Positions 49,877 to 58,013 of a stretch of 64,000 bases of DNA are shown piece by piece. The first letter of the stretch is position 1, and the number at the start of each line of letters is the position of its first letter. Origin of the DNA: Candidozyma auris (lineage: Eukaryota; Ascomycota; Pichiomycetes; Serinales; Metschnikowiaceae); contig NC_072812.1 of assembly GCF_003013715.1 (NCBI RefSeq), forward strand, positions 2,108,001 through 2,172,000, written 5' to 3'. Below the pieces are notes generated by a model. That model had not been told where the DNA came from. It ran no database searches and worked only from the letters and a program-made list of their open reading frames with translations. Made by a program: the position numbers and the translations under genes.

Positions 49877-50518
49877 CTAGCGGTTGGCTGCGTTATAGTA
49901 AGAAGCTCCGGAGCTCCCTGGAAATCCTCCCGAGGACTTCCCTTGCGCTTTATGACCGGGCTCCAAAGGAGCACCATGCTTGAAAGCTTCTCTAGGCATG
50001 GGATAATCGCCTTGTGCAATTCGCTGCTGGTCTCTGTTCTTGTACTGTTGATACTCTGGTCTAGTGTACTTTCCATCATCTGTAGCAATGTTTGCAGTCC
50101 TAGGCTTGATCACGTAGGCATTTGGCGGCATTGAGGATGATCCTTGCTGAAAGGCCTGAGGAGCCTGTGGTTCACCTCCCCATCCGGGAGCTTCCCATCT
50201 ACCCCCTTGATTTTGTGGCGGTGGAGGTGCTTGAAAGTAATGGCCCTGGCCATGCGGCTGTTGCTGTGTTGCCTGATTCTTCTCGTCAGGATAAAACTGC
50301 GTGCTAGAGCCCTTCTCTGGAGGATATTCATTAGGACCGTATTGATTGCTAGAGTATTGTGGAGTTTGTCCCTGCCCTGTGTGAATCTGTTGCAGCTGGT
50401 CGTAGGATGGAGGCGCATCACTTGGGAGACCTTGAGATCCTTGGTCAGAAGGAATAGGGGCGGAAGGTCTTGCTTCTTGGTCTTTCTTTTCGTCCTTATT
50501 AGAAGAAAATAGGCCCAT
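49877..50518 (-). CDS. Glutamine/proline-rich PPxY protein with a myristoylation-like start
   Basis: The 213-residue product starts MGLFSSNKDEKK, matching the N-myristoylation pattern (Gly2, Ser6), so a membrane-anchored cytosolic protein is likely. Residues about 30-45 contain APPSYDQLQ, a PPxY motif that binds WW domains such as those of the Rsp5 ubiquitin ligase. The rest is low-complexity in Gln, Pro, Gly and Asn, with a moderately conserved block near the C-terminus (NAYVIKPRTANIATDDGKYT...REAFKHGAP). I see no catalytic domain and no membrane segment. I do not recognise a named orthologue. A role as an adaptor for Rsp5 is an inference. Confidence 0.7.
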   Translation of the reverse strand: MGLFSSNKDEKKDQEARPSAPIPSDQGSQGLPSDAPPSYDQLQQIHTGQGQTPQYSSNQYGPNEYPPEKGSSTQFYPDEKNQATQQQPHGQGHYFQAPPPPQNQGGRWEAPGWGGEPQAPQAFQQGSSSMPPNAYVIKPRTANIATDDGKYTRPEYQQYKNRDQQRIAQGDYPMPREAFKHGAPLEPGHKAQGKSSGGFPGSSGASYYNAANR

Positions 50519-50995
50519 TGTGAAGAAAAAGCTGTAAGTATTAATTTGTATGACGTCAGAAATGAAGTTGCTATTCGATACGGCTTATGGGTCACGTGCG
50601 AAGGGTATGAATTCTAGGATGGAGCCGGATTCTCGGGCCAACCAGGACATGTTCCAATCATGAAATGCCTTTATAAGGTAGGTAGCATAAACTTTGTCAG
50701 ACATCACTATTTCGACGTAGTCAAAAGTTTTTCATTATCACGCAGTAACAATCATGGCATTTCCGACAACTATAAGGTTCATCGATAGCAAATTTTGCAA
50801 GGACTTGTTCTTGAAATGAGCTGGATGGTTGCCAAACTGCTGTCGTTCTCCTCAATTTCCCTTTAACTGTAATTTTTGCACTCAACTTAAAAGTGATAAT
50901 ACAAGGTGGTGCCCATTGTGAAAGATCGCGATGTACGGGTGCGTACCATACTCATAAAATTTTCGGTTCAATTGTTGACAGAATATTCACAAGTC
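50519..50995. other. Divergent intergenic region of the PPxY gene and MRPL28
   Basis: About 480 bases. A GTCACGTG lies 73 bases before the PPxY gene start. The frame of MRPL28 is open upstream of its first ATG, through a GTG at 50906, but shows no obvious mitochondrial signal there. A short 21-codon ATG frame at 50754-50819 is of unknown meaning. Confidence 0.5.
50591..50598 (+). promoter_or_regulatory. GTCACGTG site before the PPxY gene
   Basis: The octamer lies 73 bases before the ATG of the PPxY gene at 50518, again near the spacing of the other copies. It is about 400 bases from MRPL28, so that gene is a less likely target. Confidence 0.6.
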
Positions 50996-51412
50996 ATGCT
51001 TTCAAGAAATGTCGGAGCAGTTATGAGGCTTTCCTGTCGTGGGAAGGCCACCCAAGTCAACCCAGAAACCCAAAGGGTTGTCAATCAGCTCTCGGTGTTG
51101 TCTGCATCTAAAAAGCAACCCAAAGTTCTTAAACTATGTCGGGAGGACCTTATTAAACATCAAACCATCACAAATGCCTGGAGATTATTCAAGCGCAAAA
51201 ATTTCGAGAGAAGACAAGCACAGCTCGAAAAGCAGTATGAGAGCATAAAAACCGCCATGACTGAGCTCAAGGAAGTTAGCCCAGAATTGTTTGAGGCAGC
51301 CAACAAGAAAGAACCAGTGAGGTTCCCAGTTGATTTGAGAATCCCCACTGATTACCCACCAAATAAGCCATGGCAAACATACTACACAAAACCTGGAAGT
51401 TTGGAGAAGTAG
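50996..51412 (+). CDS. MRPL28: Mitochondrial ribosomal protein mL40 (Mrpl28)
   Basis: From the first ATG at 50996 the product is 138 residues (S. cerevisiae Mrpl28 is about 147). The match covers the core: TQRVVNQLSVLSASKKQPK, VLKLCREDLIKHQTI, and the C-terminal FPVDLRIPTDYPPNKPW. The N-terminus MLSRNVGAVMRLSCRGKATQ is basic and free of acidic residues, as expected of a mitochondrial presequence. The protein is a mitochondrial large ribosomal subunit component. It converges with EAF6 across 392 bases. Confidence 0.9.
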   Translation: MLSRNVGAVMRLSCRGKATQVNPETQRVVNQLSVLSASKKQPKVLKLCREDLIKHQTITNAWRLFKRKNFERRQAQLEKQYESIKTAMTELKEVSPELFEAANKKEPVRFPVDLRIPTDYPPNKPWQTYYTKPGSLEK

Positions 51413-51804
51413 GTTTTTCGATTGGCATCACATAACTTGTAAATATAGACGCATCAAATAAACATTTATCGAAGTGAGCAGTAATGAAGGCAAGAGCAAG
51501 AATAACTTGGGATTCAATACAGCAGTGTGTATCCTAGTGATATAGTTTGCCTGATTATTAAGTGGTCAGTCAAAGTCGAAGAGGATTCCCAGGTAAACAC
51601 CGGTCGTCATCAGGTCACCATGAGGTATTAATTTTTTATCATATCGCTCAATGATGAAACCTTAGGAAGGCTCTTGCAGTATATTGTTTATACCAGCTCC
51701 TTCACTGTGTTTGTAGAGGCATACTTCTCTAGTTGAAGCTGCGATTGTATTCGAAAATAGTGCGCTCTTTCATGCTAATCTTGCCCTCTTTATAGATTAA
51801 TTCC
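51413..51804. other. Intergenic region between convergent MRPL28 and EAF6
   Basis: About 390 bases between converging stops, the second longest convergent gap of the window. No open frame or RNA-like structure stands out; it is AT-rich with scattered palindromes. Confidence 0.45.
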
Positions 51805-52236
51805 TTACTTGACTTCTTCGAGACGGCCCTTCTTTTTCCTACCTGGGGTGCTAGGGTGGTCTTTTCCTCCATTTGCAGCTCCATTTGCTGGAGGATCTGC
51901 TGAATCTTCGTAATCATCGTAATCTGGTGCACCAGTGCCTTGTCTCTTCATGAGAGTTCTTACAAACGTAGCAGATGAGAGACTGAAGATGTGATCGTCA
52001 TCCGTGTACACCATCTTTCGTTTACTTGAGCCACCGGCTGAAGATTTTGAAAAACTGTCGAATCCTTTTACTATATTGCCATAGGTGCTCTCGTTGAAGT
52101 ACTCGTTCTCTTTCTCGTATATAGTACTTTCCAAAGCTTGTAGCTGAGCCTCAAGTTCCAGCTTTTTTGTAATCTTCTGTGCTAGTTGGTTCCTGAGCTG
52201 CGTATACTGATCGACAGCACTCTGTGGTTTTGACAT
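51805..52236 (-). CDS. EAF6: NuA4 histone acetyltransferase subunit Eaf6
   Basis: The 143-residue product has an N-terminal coiled coil (about 8-45) with the EAF6 pattern KKLELEAQLQALESTIYEKE and then EYFNESTYGNIVKGFDSF, which is the family signature. A short basic and Ser-rich segment, a HIFSLSSATFVRT block and an acidic, Gly-rich tail follow. Eaf6 is a subunit of NuA4 and NuA3 histone acetyltransferases. The yeast protein is 113 residues; the extra length is the tail. ATG52236 is the first in frame. Confidence 0.9.
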   Translation of the reverse strand: MSKPQSAVDQYTQLRNQLAQKITKKLELEAQLQALESTIYEKENEYFNESTYGNIVKGFDSFSKSSAGGSSKRKMVYTDDDHIFSLSSATFVRTLMKRQGTGAPDYDDYEDSADPPANGAANGGKDHPSTPGRKKKGRLEEVK

Positions 52237-52710
52237 TATCCGAGAAGTATGCTATTAATTAATCGCTCTTGGTTAAGACAGAGTATGCTAGTGAAACCCG
52301 TACATCGACTAATTGAAGATTTTACACTGGATGCTTTTGGATATATCTTTGAGTGTAGTAATCATTTTTCCAGCTTAATAATAAGAGATAGAAACCTCTA
52401 TTTCCTTGTTGTCTTTCTGTTTGCTTAATATATTGAGGGTTGTGAATTTCTAAGGTAGCTCCACATATGTCCACGCTTTTTTTTGAAAAGGTTGCAATTA
52501 CTTTCAAAATAGATAACAAGATTTGATAAGTGAAGTAGTCTAATATGGGTACTAATTCTTCGAATTTCACAATCTAATGATTTGTTAGCTATATAATACC
52601 TACAAGTTACTTGAGTGGCGTAATTGCATTGAGTGACGGTGAACCCTAAAGAGTGAGTGGTTTTGCAACTTTTCGCACTGAATCTCAAGGCAAATAAGTA
52701 ATCTCCAATT
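52237..52710. other. Divergent intergenic region EAF6 / small mitochondrial protein
   Basis: About 470 bases, AT-rich with a T-run near 52480. The open frames are low in complexity and do not resemble known proteins. No RNA gene is visible. Confidence 0.45.
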
Positions 52711-53058
52711 ATGAACAAATTCCTCATACGCTATAGTCAAATGCGAGCACCCAGATTGTTAAGAAGCTACTCAACCGTCAGATTCAATGAAAACTTTAAT
52801 CAGCAGGCTCCGGATCCTAAACCAAAGATTTCGCAATTCAAGTACCCGTTGTACCATACCTTTTTGCTTGCGTCAACAGCGTACATGGGCTTCCATGTTG
52901 TATGGTACCACTTAGAATATAAGGAAGTCGAAAAGGACCTCAAGGAAAAAGCAGAAAGACTAGAGAACGAGATGCAGAAAGCCTTAGACGAGGTCAGGAC
53001 CGAAGTGGTAGATTCGAAGCCAAAGAGAAGCTGGCTAACTTTTTGGCGCAATTCATGA
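52711..53058 (+). CDS. Small single-pass mitochondrial membrane protein, perhaps Ina17-like
   Basis: The 115-residue product begins with a basic presequence-like segment (MNKFLIRYSQMRAPRLLRSYST) rich in Arg and free of acidic residues. A hydrophobic segment, at about residues 45-65 (YHTFLLASTAYMGFHVVWYH), can span a membrane. A charged coiled coil follows (about 68-102) and the end is aromatic and basic (PKRSWLTFWRNS). This architecture fits inner-membrane assembly factors such as Ina17/Ina22 of the F1Fo-ATP synthase, but I cannot confirm a match, so the symbol is blank. The stop lies 11 bases from that of SEC15. Confidence 0.7.
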   Translation: MNKFLIRYSQMRAPRLLRSYSTVRFNENFNQQAPDPKPKISQFKYPLYHTFLLASTAYMGFHVVWYHLEYKEVEKDLKEKAERLENEMQKALDEVRTEVVDSKPKRSWLTFWRNS

Positions 53059-53069
53059 ATCAAACAAAA

Positions 53070-55688
53070 TCATTGACCTCTGTTGGGTCTCCTCAGCAGC
53101 GCCCATCTTTGAAACCTGGCTGCTGAATTTTCGAAGACAGAGTTTTCACGCTCGAGTCCTTCTCCACTAGGAGAGTGAATACCATCGCTTCTCGCAAAGG
53201 CGTCCTCATCCTGACTGTCTTCTTCTTTCTGCATTTTCCTTATCAACAGCATCGCATCCTCATATTTAACTCTGTCGAATCTCCGCATTCTGAACGACAG
53301 ATTTTTGATATATTCATCATAGTCATCGAGGAGCAAAATGTCAATTGCTTGTCTCAATTCAGTGAATGTAGATTGCAAAGCAACTGCACCTCCCTGCTCG
53401 GCAGTATTGCCCGGTACAGGTAAGGCTGCCATTGACTGTTCAAGATGCTTCACATCGAGATCGAAGTTCTGAATTGCGATCCTATTGTAACCTCTGGCAT
53501 TCTTGAGGATTTCAAGGAATTTCTTAGCAACGAAATCATAGCTTCGGAATAAACCAAGCGTCCTGAAAGAACTTGGCAAGTTCGAAAAGATAGAGTTGAA
53601 CATATTCTCTAAGAAAAGGGAGAAATCAAGAATGAAGAAGTTTGGATCAGAATTAGGCGTTGAAGGGTACCAGTCCTCATACTCAACCAGCTCAATAAGC
53701 AGCTCTAATTTTTGATCTACCATCTTAAAGACGGTATTTTCTGAAATCTTTCTGGCTTCGGTAAATAGATGAAGGGCTCGCAATTGGAACTGGGCGTCTG
53801 CGTCGATGTTCAGAAGGCCAATGCCATTGTACTTTCTTAGCTTTGAGTCGAGAAGCTGGCCAATTTCATACAAGCTGTATAGGTAGTATTCCAAATTGGA
53901 ATAACTTTGTGCAACGATTTCCTTATTGTCTTCGTTCTTTTTGATGAATTGTGTTATATCGTGACAGATACCCACTCCAGGTTCGTTTCCCAAAACCTTT
54001 TCGAATATGTCTTCAACGATGATTCGATTGATTTCATTTAGGTCGTAATTATATTGACGTGAAATAAAATCCAAAATATCTTGCATAAGCGCTCTAATAC
54101 CCAAACAATAGTGAACATAATCTTCACTAAAGGGGAAGGAAACAGGCATGGATTTGACATTTTTTGGAGCAAAGCTAGCTTCCGCATGGTACCAGCAAAT
54201 TTTCATCACGTTGTCATAATCCTCTCTGTCAGAAACACCCAAAGGCATGTAGTGGTCGGACTGTATGGATTCCAAAAACTCGTGCCTGAAATGCTCAATC
54301 AACATGGCTCCAAAATAGTCTCTGAAAATGATGATCATAATCTCATAAAGTTCAGTAGTCCTGTAGTTACTGTTCTCCATCACCTGAAGAAAGTGTCCTA
54401 GACACTCCTTGAAATCAGCAAGAAGCTCTAAGTCATCTCGCAGCCACTTTCGCGTTTGCAAGAAGTTTAATAGAACCGGTTTGAGCTTGAGCACATAGGA
54501 GTCCCACAAATCATCCGCCGTTCCATTTGAGCGAAGCTCGAATCTCGTCTTAGTATTCAACTCTTTGTCGGCAATGAAAAAAGCTGCGATCTTCCTGAGG
54601 TACGTTTCCAAACTATTCAAGTCAGGAAACAGTACGGCGCTTTCCAAGCTAGGAGTTGATCTATCGTATGTTTTGCTGGCGGAAAGGGTGATAGGGTGGA
54701 TAATCTTCCTGTACTTTTCCATCCATTCCTTGTGGTACGCCGTCGATAGGGTTCCAGCATCTTTCAAGGAGTTGTACACGAGAATACAATCGTAGACCGG
54801 TTTTAAAGGTATTCCGAGCTCCTGATTTTCAAATACTTGGAAGGACAATTGGGGATCTCTCATAGAGATCTCAATTGGCGAGTTGAGTCTGTGTGGTAGA
54901 AGATATCTGTTACGGGGATCATTTCGTAGAGACTCCCAGTGCTCTTCGAGCTTGTACAAGTTTTCGTAAAGATGATCTCCAATCCTGTCGATCTTACGCT
55001 CAAGGTGGGTGGTGAGCCACAGCTTCAAACTGTCGAAGGACTCCTCCTTGATCATATTTGTCATGTGGGGAATGGAGTTGTAGATTTTCACAGAAAAAGA
55101 AAAATCCTTAACTTTGGGCAAATGAACTGTCTGAAGCTCATCAATTAATTTCAAGGCACTGAAGGATTTCTGCTGCTTGATGAGCTCTAAGATTTTGTTG
55201 TCGATCTCGAGAACTTGATTACACATGTTCAAAGTAGTGATCGTTTCATTAACTTTGCTGGCAGTCTCTTTGCTCTTTATAAGAGCCTTTTTCCGAGCAA
55301 CCAATTCCAACGCCGATTTATTCAAATGCAAGTTCACGTGTTGCATAGTCTTGCTAAGATTTGCCGATTCGTGCGATACGCCGTCAATGGCGTTGATGCA
55401 CTTGTTGATATCACGGGTTGACCCCAACGAGATCTCATTGAGCTCTGTGTCCTTCTGTTTGACAATTTCATTGAGCTTGCGAATGAATTCTTGAAGAGCA
55501 TTGGCTTTCAATGCATCCTTGATGAGTGGAGCCAAGCTGTCCAAATAGTCCTCCGAGTCCAAAGTAGTCTGGAAAACGTCTGCATCTCGAATAAACAATT
55601 TCTCGAGTTGCACTGTGTCTATATCAAACTTGGCCTTAGCAGTGGTTCCGTTGGTAGTGGTCGAATTGGTGACTTTTGAAGGTGCCAT
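53070..55688 (-). CDS. SEC15: Exocyst subunit Sec15
   Basis: The 872-residue protein is the Sec15 exocyst subunit (910 in S. cerevisiae). The N-terminal helical region (about 20-190) includes DSLAPLIKDALKANALQEFI and then DINKCINAIDGVSHESANLS, typical of Sec15. The following helical-rod sections include PLKPVYDCILVYNSL and TRKWLRDDLELLADFK, and the C-terminal region about 610-800 is the Sec4-binding part (GLLNIDADAQFQLRALHLF, FILDFSLFLENMFNSIFSNL). Sec15 binds the Rab Sec4 and Myo2 on secretory vesicles and links them to the plasma membrane. The final 60 residues are acidic and low in complexity. CDC42, an exocyst regulator, is in the same window. Confidence 0.95.
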   Translation of the reverse strand: MAPSKVTNSTTTNGTTAKAKFDIDTVQLEKLFIRDADVFQTTLDSEDYLDSLAPLIKDALKANALQEFIRKLNEIVKQKDTELNEISLGSTRDINKCINAIDGVSHESANLSKTMQHVNLHLNKSALELVARKKALIKSKETASKVNETITTLNMCNQVLEIDNKILELIKQQKSFSALKLIDELQTVHLPKVKDFSFSVKIYNSIPHMTNMIKEESFDSLKLWLTTHLERKIDRIGDHLYENLYKLEEHWESLRNDPRNRYLLPHRLNSPIEISMRDPQLSFQVFENQELGIPLKPVYDCILVYNSLKDAGTLSTAYHKEWMEKYRKIIHPITLSASKTYDRSTPSLESAVLFPDLNSLETYLRKIAAFFIADKELNTKTRFELRSNGTADDLWDSYVLKLKPVLLNFLQTRKWLRDDLELLADFKECLGHFLQVMENSNYRTTELYEIMIIIFRDYFGAMLIEHFRHEFLESIQSDHYMPLGVSDREDYDNVMKICWYHAEASFAPKNVKSMPVSFPFSEDYVHYCLGIRALMQDILDFISRQYNYDLNEINRIIVEDIFEKVLGNEPGVGICHDITQFIKKNEDNKEIVAQSYSNLEYYLYSLYEIGQLLDSKLRKYNGIGLLNIDADAQFQLRALHLFTEARKISENTVFKMVDQKLELLIELVEYEDWYPSTPNSDPNFFILDFSLFLENMFNSIFSNLPSSFRTLGLFRSYDFVAKKFLEILKNARGYNRIAIQNFDLDVKHLEQSMAALPVPGNTAEQGGAVALQSTFTELRQAIDILLLDDYDEYIKNLSFRMRRFDRVKYEDAMLLIRKMQKEEDSQDEDAFARSDGIHSPSGEGLERENSVFENSAARFQRWALLRRPNRGQ

Positions 55689-55812
55689 AGCTACTGCGCC
55701 AGTAGTGTTAGTAGCGGTTTTGGTGATATCTGGAGTATTTAGTGCGCACTACCGGGAGCCTACTTGAGAAGGTCAGAGTATACGAAAGCTGAATACAGAA
55801 AAACTACTTCTG

Positions 55813-56610
55813 ATGATTCCGAATAATGTATTGGTTATCGGCCCGCCAAACTCGGGTAAAATACGTCTAGCACAATGCTTTTCTAAGGACGTTGATACAA
55901 CAAGCATACCCAAAGAATCTCACTCTGGTCTCATATATCGCTGCGAGCTCAACACCAAGTATTACAAGACGCTGGTTAATTTGCTTATTGAAGAGTGTCC
56001 TGAAGAAAGACCAAGCGACACTGATAAGTTTATCGAGGGTCTTGATCAGTGGTACAAAGGCTTTGTGTCTGAAGAATACGTAGAGCTCAGAGAAGCGTTA
56101 GATGGAGTCATTTTCACAATGAATTCTAATTCAGTACTGGTGCTGGACTGGGAAATGATCATGGACCAGTATACTCGAATTAAGGAGTCTCTTGATGAGA
56201 GTATATTCTCTGTTGTCATGGTGGCCGCCTTGGACGCTCCAAACGATGCACTTCTCGAGCAGTACGAGGATGGATGTATTCAACGAGGCATTGAGTTCGT
56301 CTATGAGGGTCACGAGGGAACAAACGAGTACAAGGAGAAGCTTGGGATGGAGAGAATCAAGGAGATACTTCAAACGCACACATGGTCTCAAACTACGTCG
56401 TCTACATCTGAGGAATACGACAAGCACAGATTGGACAGGTTAGATAACATGACGAAAGGTCTTCTACAACCCGATGACGGCGAGGAGATGCCGTTGGATA
56501 AGATCATGGAGAAGCTACGCCTCGAAAAGTCAAAAGTCGAAAAGATGAAACCAGAGAATAAGGAGTCTTACGTGAAACTGGTGATAGAAGACCTTCTTCA
56601 ATTTATATAA
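55813..56610 (+). CDS. IRC6: Clathrin-linked adaptor accessory protein Irc6 (p34 family)
   Basis: The 265-residue protein begins NNVLVIGPPNSGKIRLAQ, a nucleotide-binding-like loop, with a small Ras-like fold following, as in alpha- and gamma-adaptin-binding protein p34. In yeasts the family member is Irc6 (237 residues), which acts in AP-1 clathrin trafficking. Further family-like blocks are the LDGVIFTMNSNS strand and the FEFVYEGHEG-type strand near residue 163. The C-terminal 75 residues are helical. It runs divergently from SEC15, with 124 bases between the starts. Confidence 0.78.
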   Translation: MIPNNVLVIGPPNSGKIRLAQCFSKDVDTTSIPKESHSGLIYRCELNTKYYKTLVNLLIEECPEERPSDTDKFIEGLDQWYKGFVSEEYVELREALDGVIFTMNSNSVLVLDWEMIMDQYTRIKESLDESIFSVVMVAALDAPNDALLEQYEDGCIQRGIEFVYEGHEGTNEYKEKLGMERIKEILQTHTWSQTTSSTSEEYDKHRLDRLDNMTKGLLQPDDGEEMPLDKIMEKLRLEKSKVEKMKPENKESYVKLVIEDLLQFI

Positions 56611-56645
56611 CTGGCCCGTTTGTGCACATCTGACTCTAAGCCTCG

Positions 56646-57287
56646 TTAGAGTCTAGCTGTGTAAGGGTCGGTGTACTCTATGGAATAGCCTGGTTCAAAT
56701 GAGCACTCCTGACAGTCCTCTTGTGGTACCCCGTTTTCGTGAATGAAAACGCCAAAGTCAATGTGTGGAATCTTCTCGTCGATGACTACCATCGGAGCAT
56801 GCCAGGTGCCTGCACCATAAGTGACCGACTGGTTCCCTCTACACAAAAACGCTTTAATCAGATTGGGGTTTGGAAGCTTATCAGGCAGAGAATGATCTGT
56901 GTCAGCTACGATGACGAGATACGAGACTTTCTTCAAGTCCTGGCCCATAGGTACAAATGTCTGAGAGCTATATGGGTGCCTCTCAAGAACGGTGGATTTA
57001 TAGGTCTTTGTTTTCATGCCTGATATCAAATGCTTTGGGGCAGAGCATCTGAAGATATTCCAATTTGCCTGGGCAGGTTTCCCGCTCTTGCAGAACTGGA
57101 AGTTGTTGGTGACGGGTGCCACTTTATGTAACTTCACTGCTGTGCCATAGTTGGCGCTTGAAGCCTGGGCTTCTTTGATCTGTTCGTCTGCGCTGAGAAC
57201 TCCTCCATAGGGTTTGAAGTTTTCTGGAGTAAGCAATTGGGCCTTGATGGGACCCACAGATGATGTGTTAAACGTATGCAAGTACAT
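56646..57287 (-). CDS. DAL3: Ureidoglycolate lyase
   Basis: From ATG57287 the 213-residue product has the ureidoglycolate lyase (allantoin pathway) cupin fold. Blocks are LTPENFKPYGGVLSADEQ near the N-terminus, FRCSAPKHL, LERHPYSSQTFVPMG with the substrate-binding Arg and His, and YGAGTWHAPMVVID. The enzyme splits ureidoglycolate into glyoxylate and urea, allowing growth on allantoin. S. cerevisiae Dal3 is 195 residues and sits in the DAL cluster; here it is alone. I did not find a clear GATAAG element in the promoter. Confidence 0.93.
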   Translation of the reverse strand: MYLHTFNTSSVGPIKAQLLTPENFKPYGGVLSADEQIKEAQASSANYGTAVKLHKVAPVTNNFQFCKSGKPAQANWNIFRCSAPKHLISGMKTKTYKSTVLERHPYSSQTFVPMGQDLKKVSYLVIVADTDHSLPDKLPNPNLIKAFLCRGNQSVTYGAGTWHAPMVVIDEKIPHIDFGVFIHENGVPQEDCQECSFEPGYSIEYTDPYTARL

Positions 57288-58013
57288 GACGATGTTGGAT
57301 GTGAAAAAATTTGGATGGTGAATCAATCAACCTTGCAATAGTTCAGCTCATATAGTGGAGAACGGAATTCAGTCTGCTCATATCTAATCGGGAATATCCG
57401 GCCACTCAATCGCGCGCCCTCCGAAGTATATACAAATGGCTGCAAAATTCGCCTGCCATGTACAACTGGTTTACGTCCATGAGGGGTCCATAAGAGGGGC
57501 TCAAAAGCCAATCCACAAATGGTCTGGAAAGTTTGACTCGGGACCAAAACGAGGCAAGTCATGTGTTCTGCTTGTTCTCGCGAGCAGGACTCCCAATTGG
57601 GTACGAATATAACCACAGTTATCGTCCATAAAACATTTGGAAGAAGAGTCCAGTTCCCAACTTCTAATCCGTTCATGATTGATGGTACTATTTACTGTGG
57701 GAATCTTATGATTGTGGACGTATATCAATGCATAATATCTCAGCAAGAGCAAATGTCGCAAACGCTCTGACCAATCCTTACGTCTCCTTTGTACCCAACT
57801 TAACATTAGCTACATCGATATTATACGTGGAAAAGCCACTCAAGGAAGCTTTTGCTTTCCTTGGCTAATATCCTCCTTTGGTCTTACTACATCCGGTCGG
57901 GTGGCGCTTGACCTCCGTGCATCCTCACGAAGCTAGCTCGCATCAAAACAGATGATTCTGGGGTGCGAATTGGCAGGAGGCTTCCTTCACATCATAACCC
58001 AACCAAATACATC
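57288..58013. other. Divergent intergenic region DAL3 / FZO1
   Basis: About 725 bases. A minus-strand open frame of 117 codons (57323-57676) with an ATG has no likeness to a known protein and overlaps the likely DAL3 promoter. I reject it as a gene. No other feature stands out. Confidence 0.5.

Noticed and set aside
57323..57676. A 117-codon minus-strand frame with an ATG between DAL3 and FZO1
   Set aside because: Unusual composition, no recognised family, and it ends beside the DAL3 start in the likely promoter.
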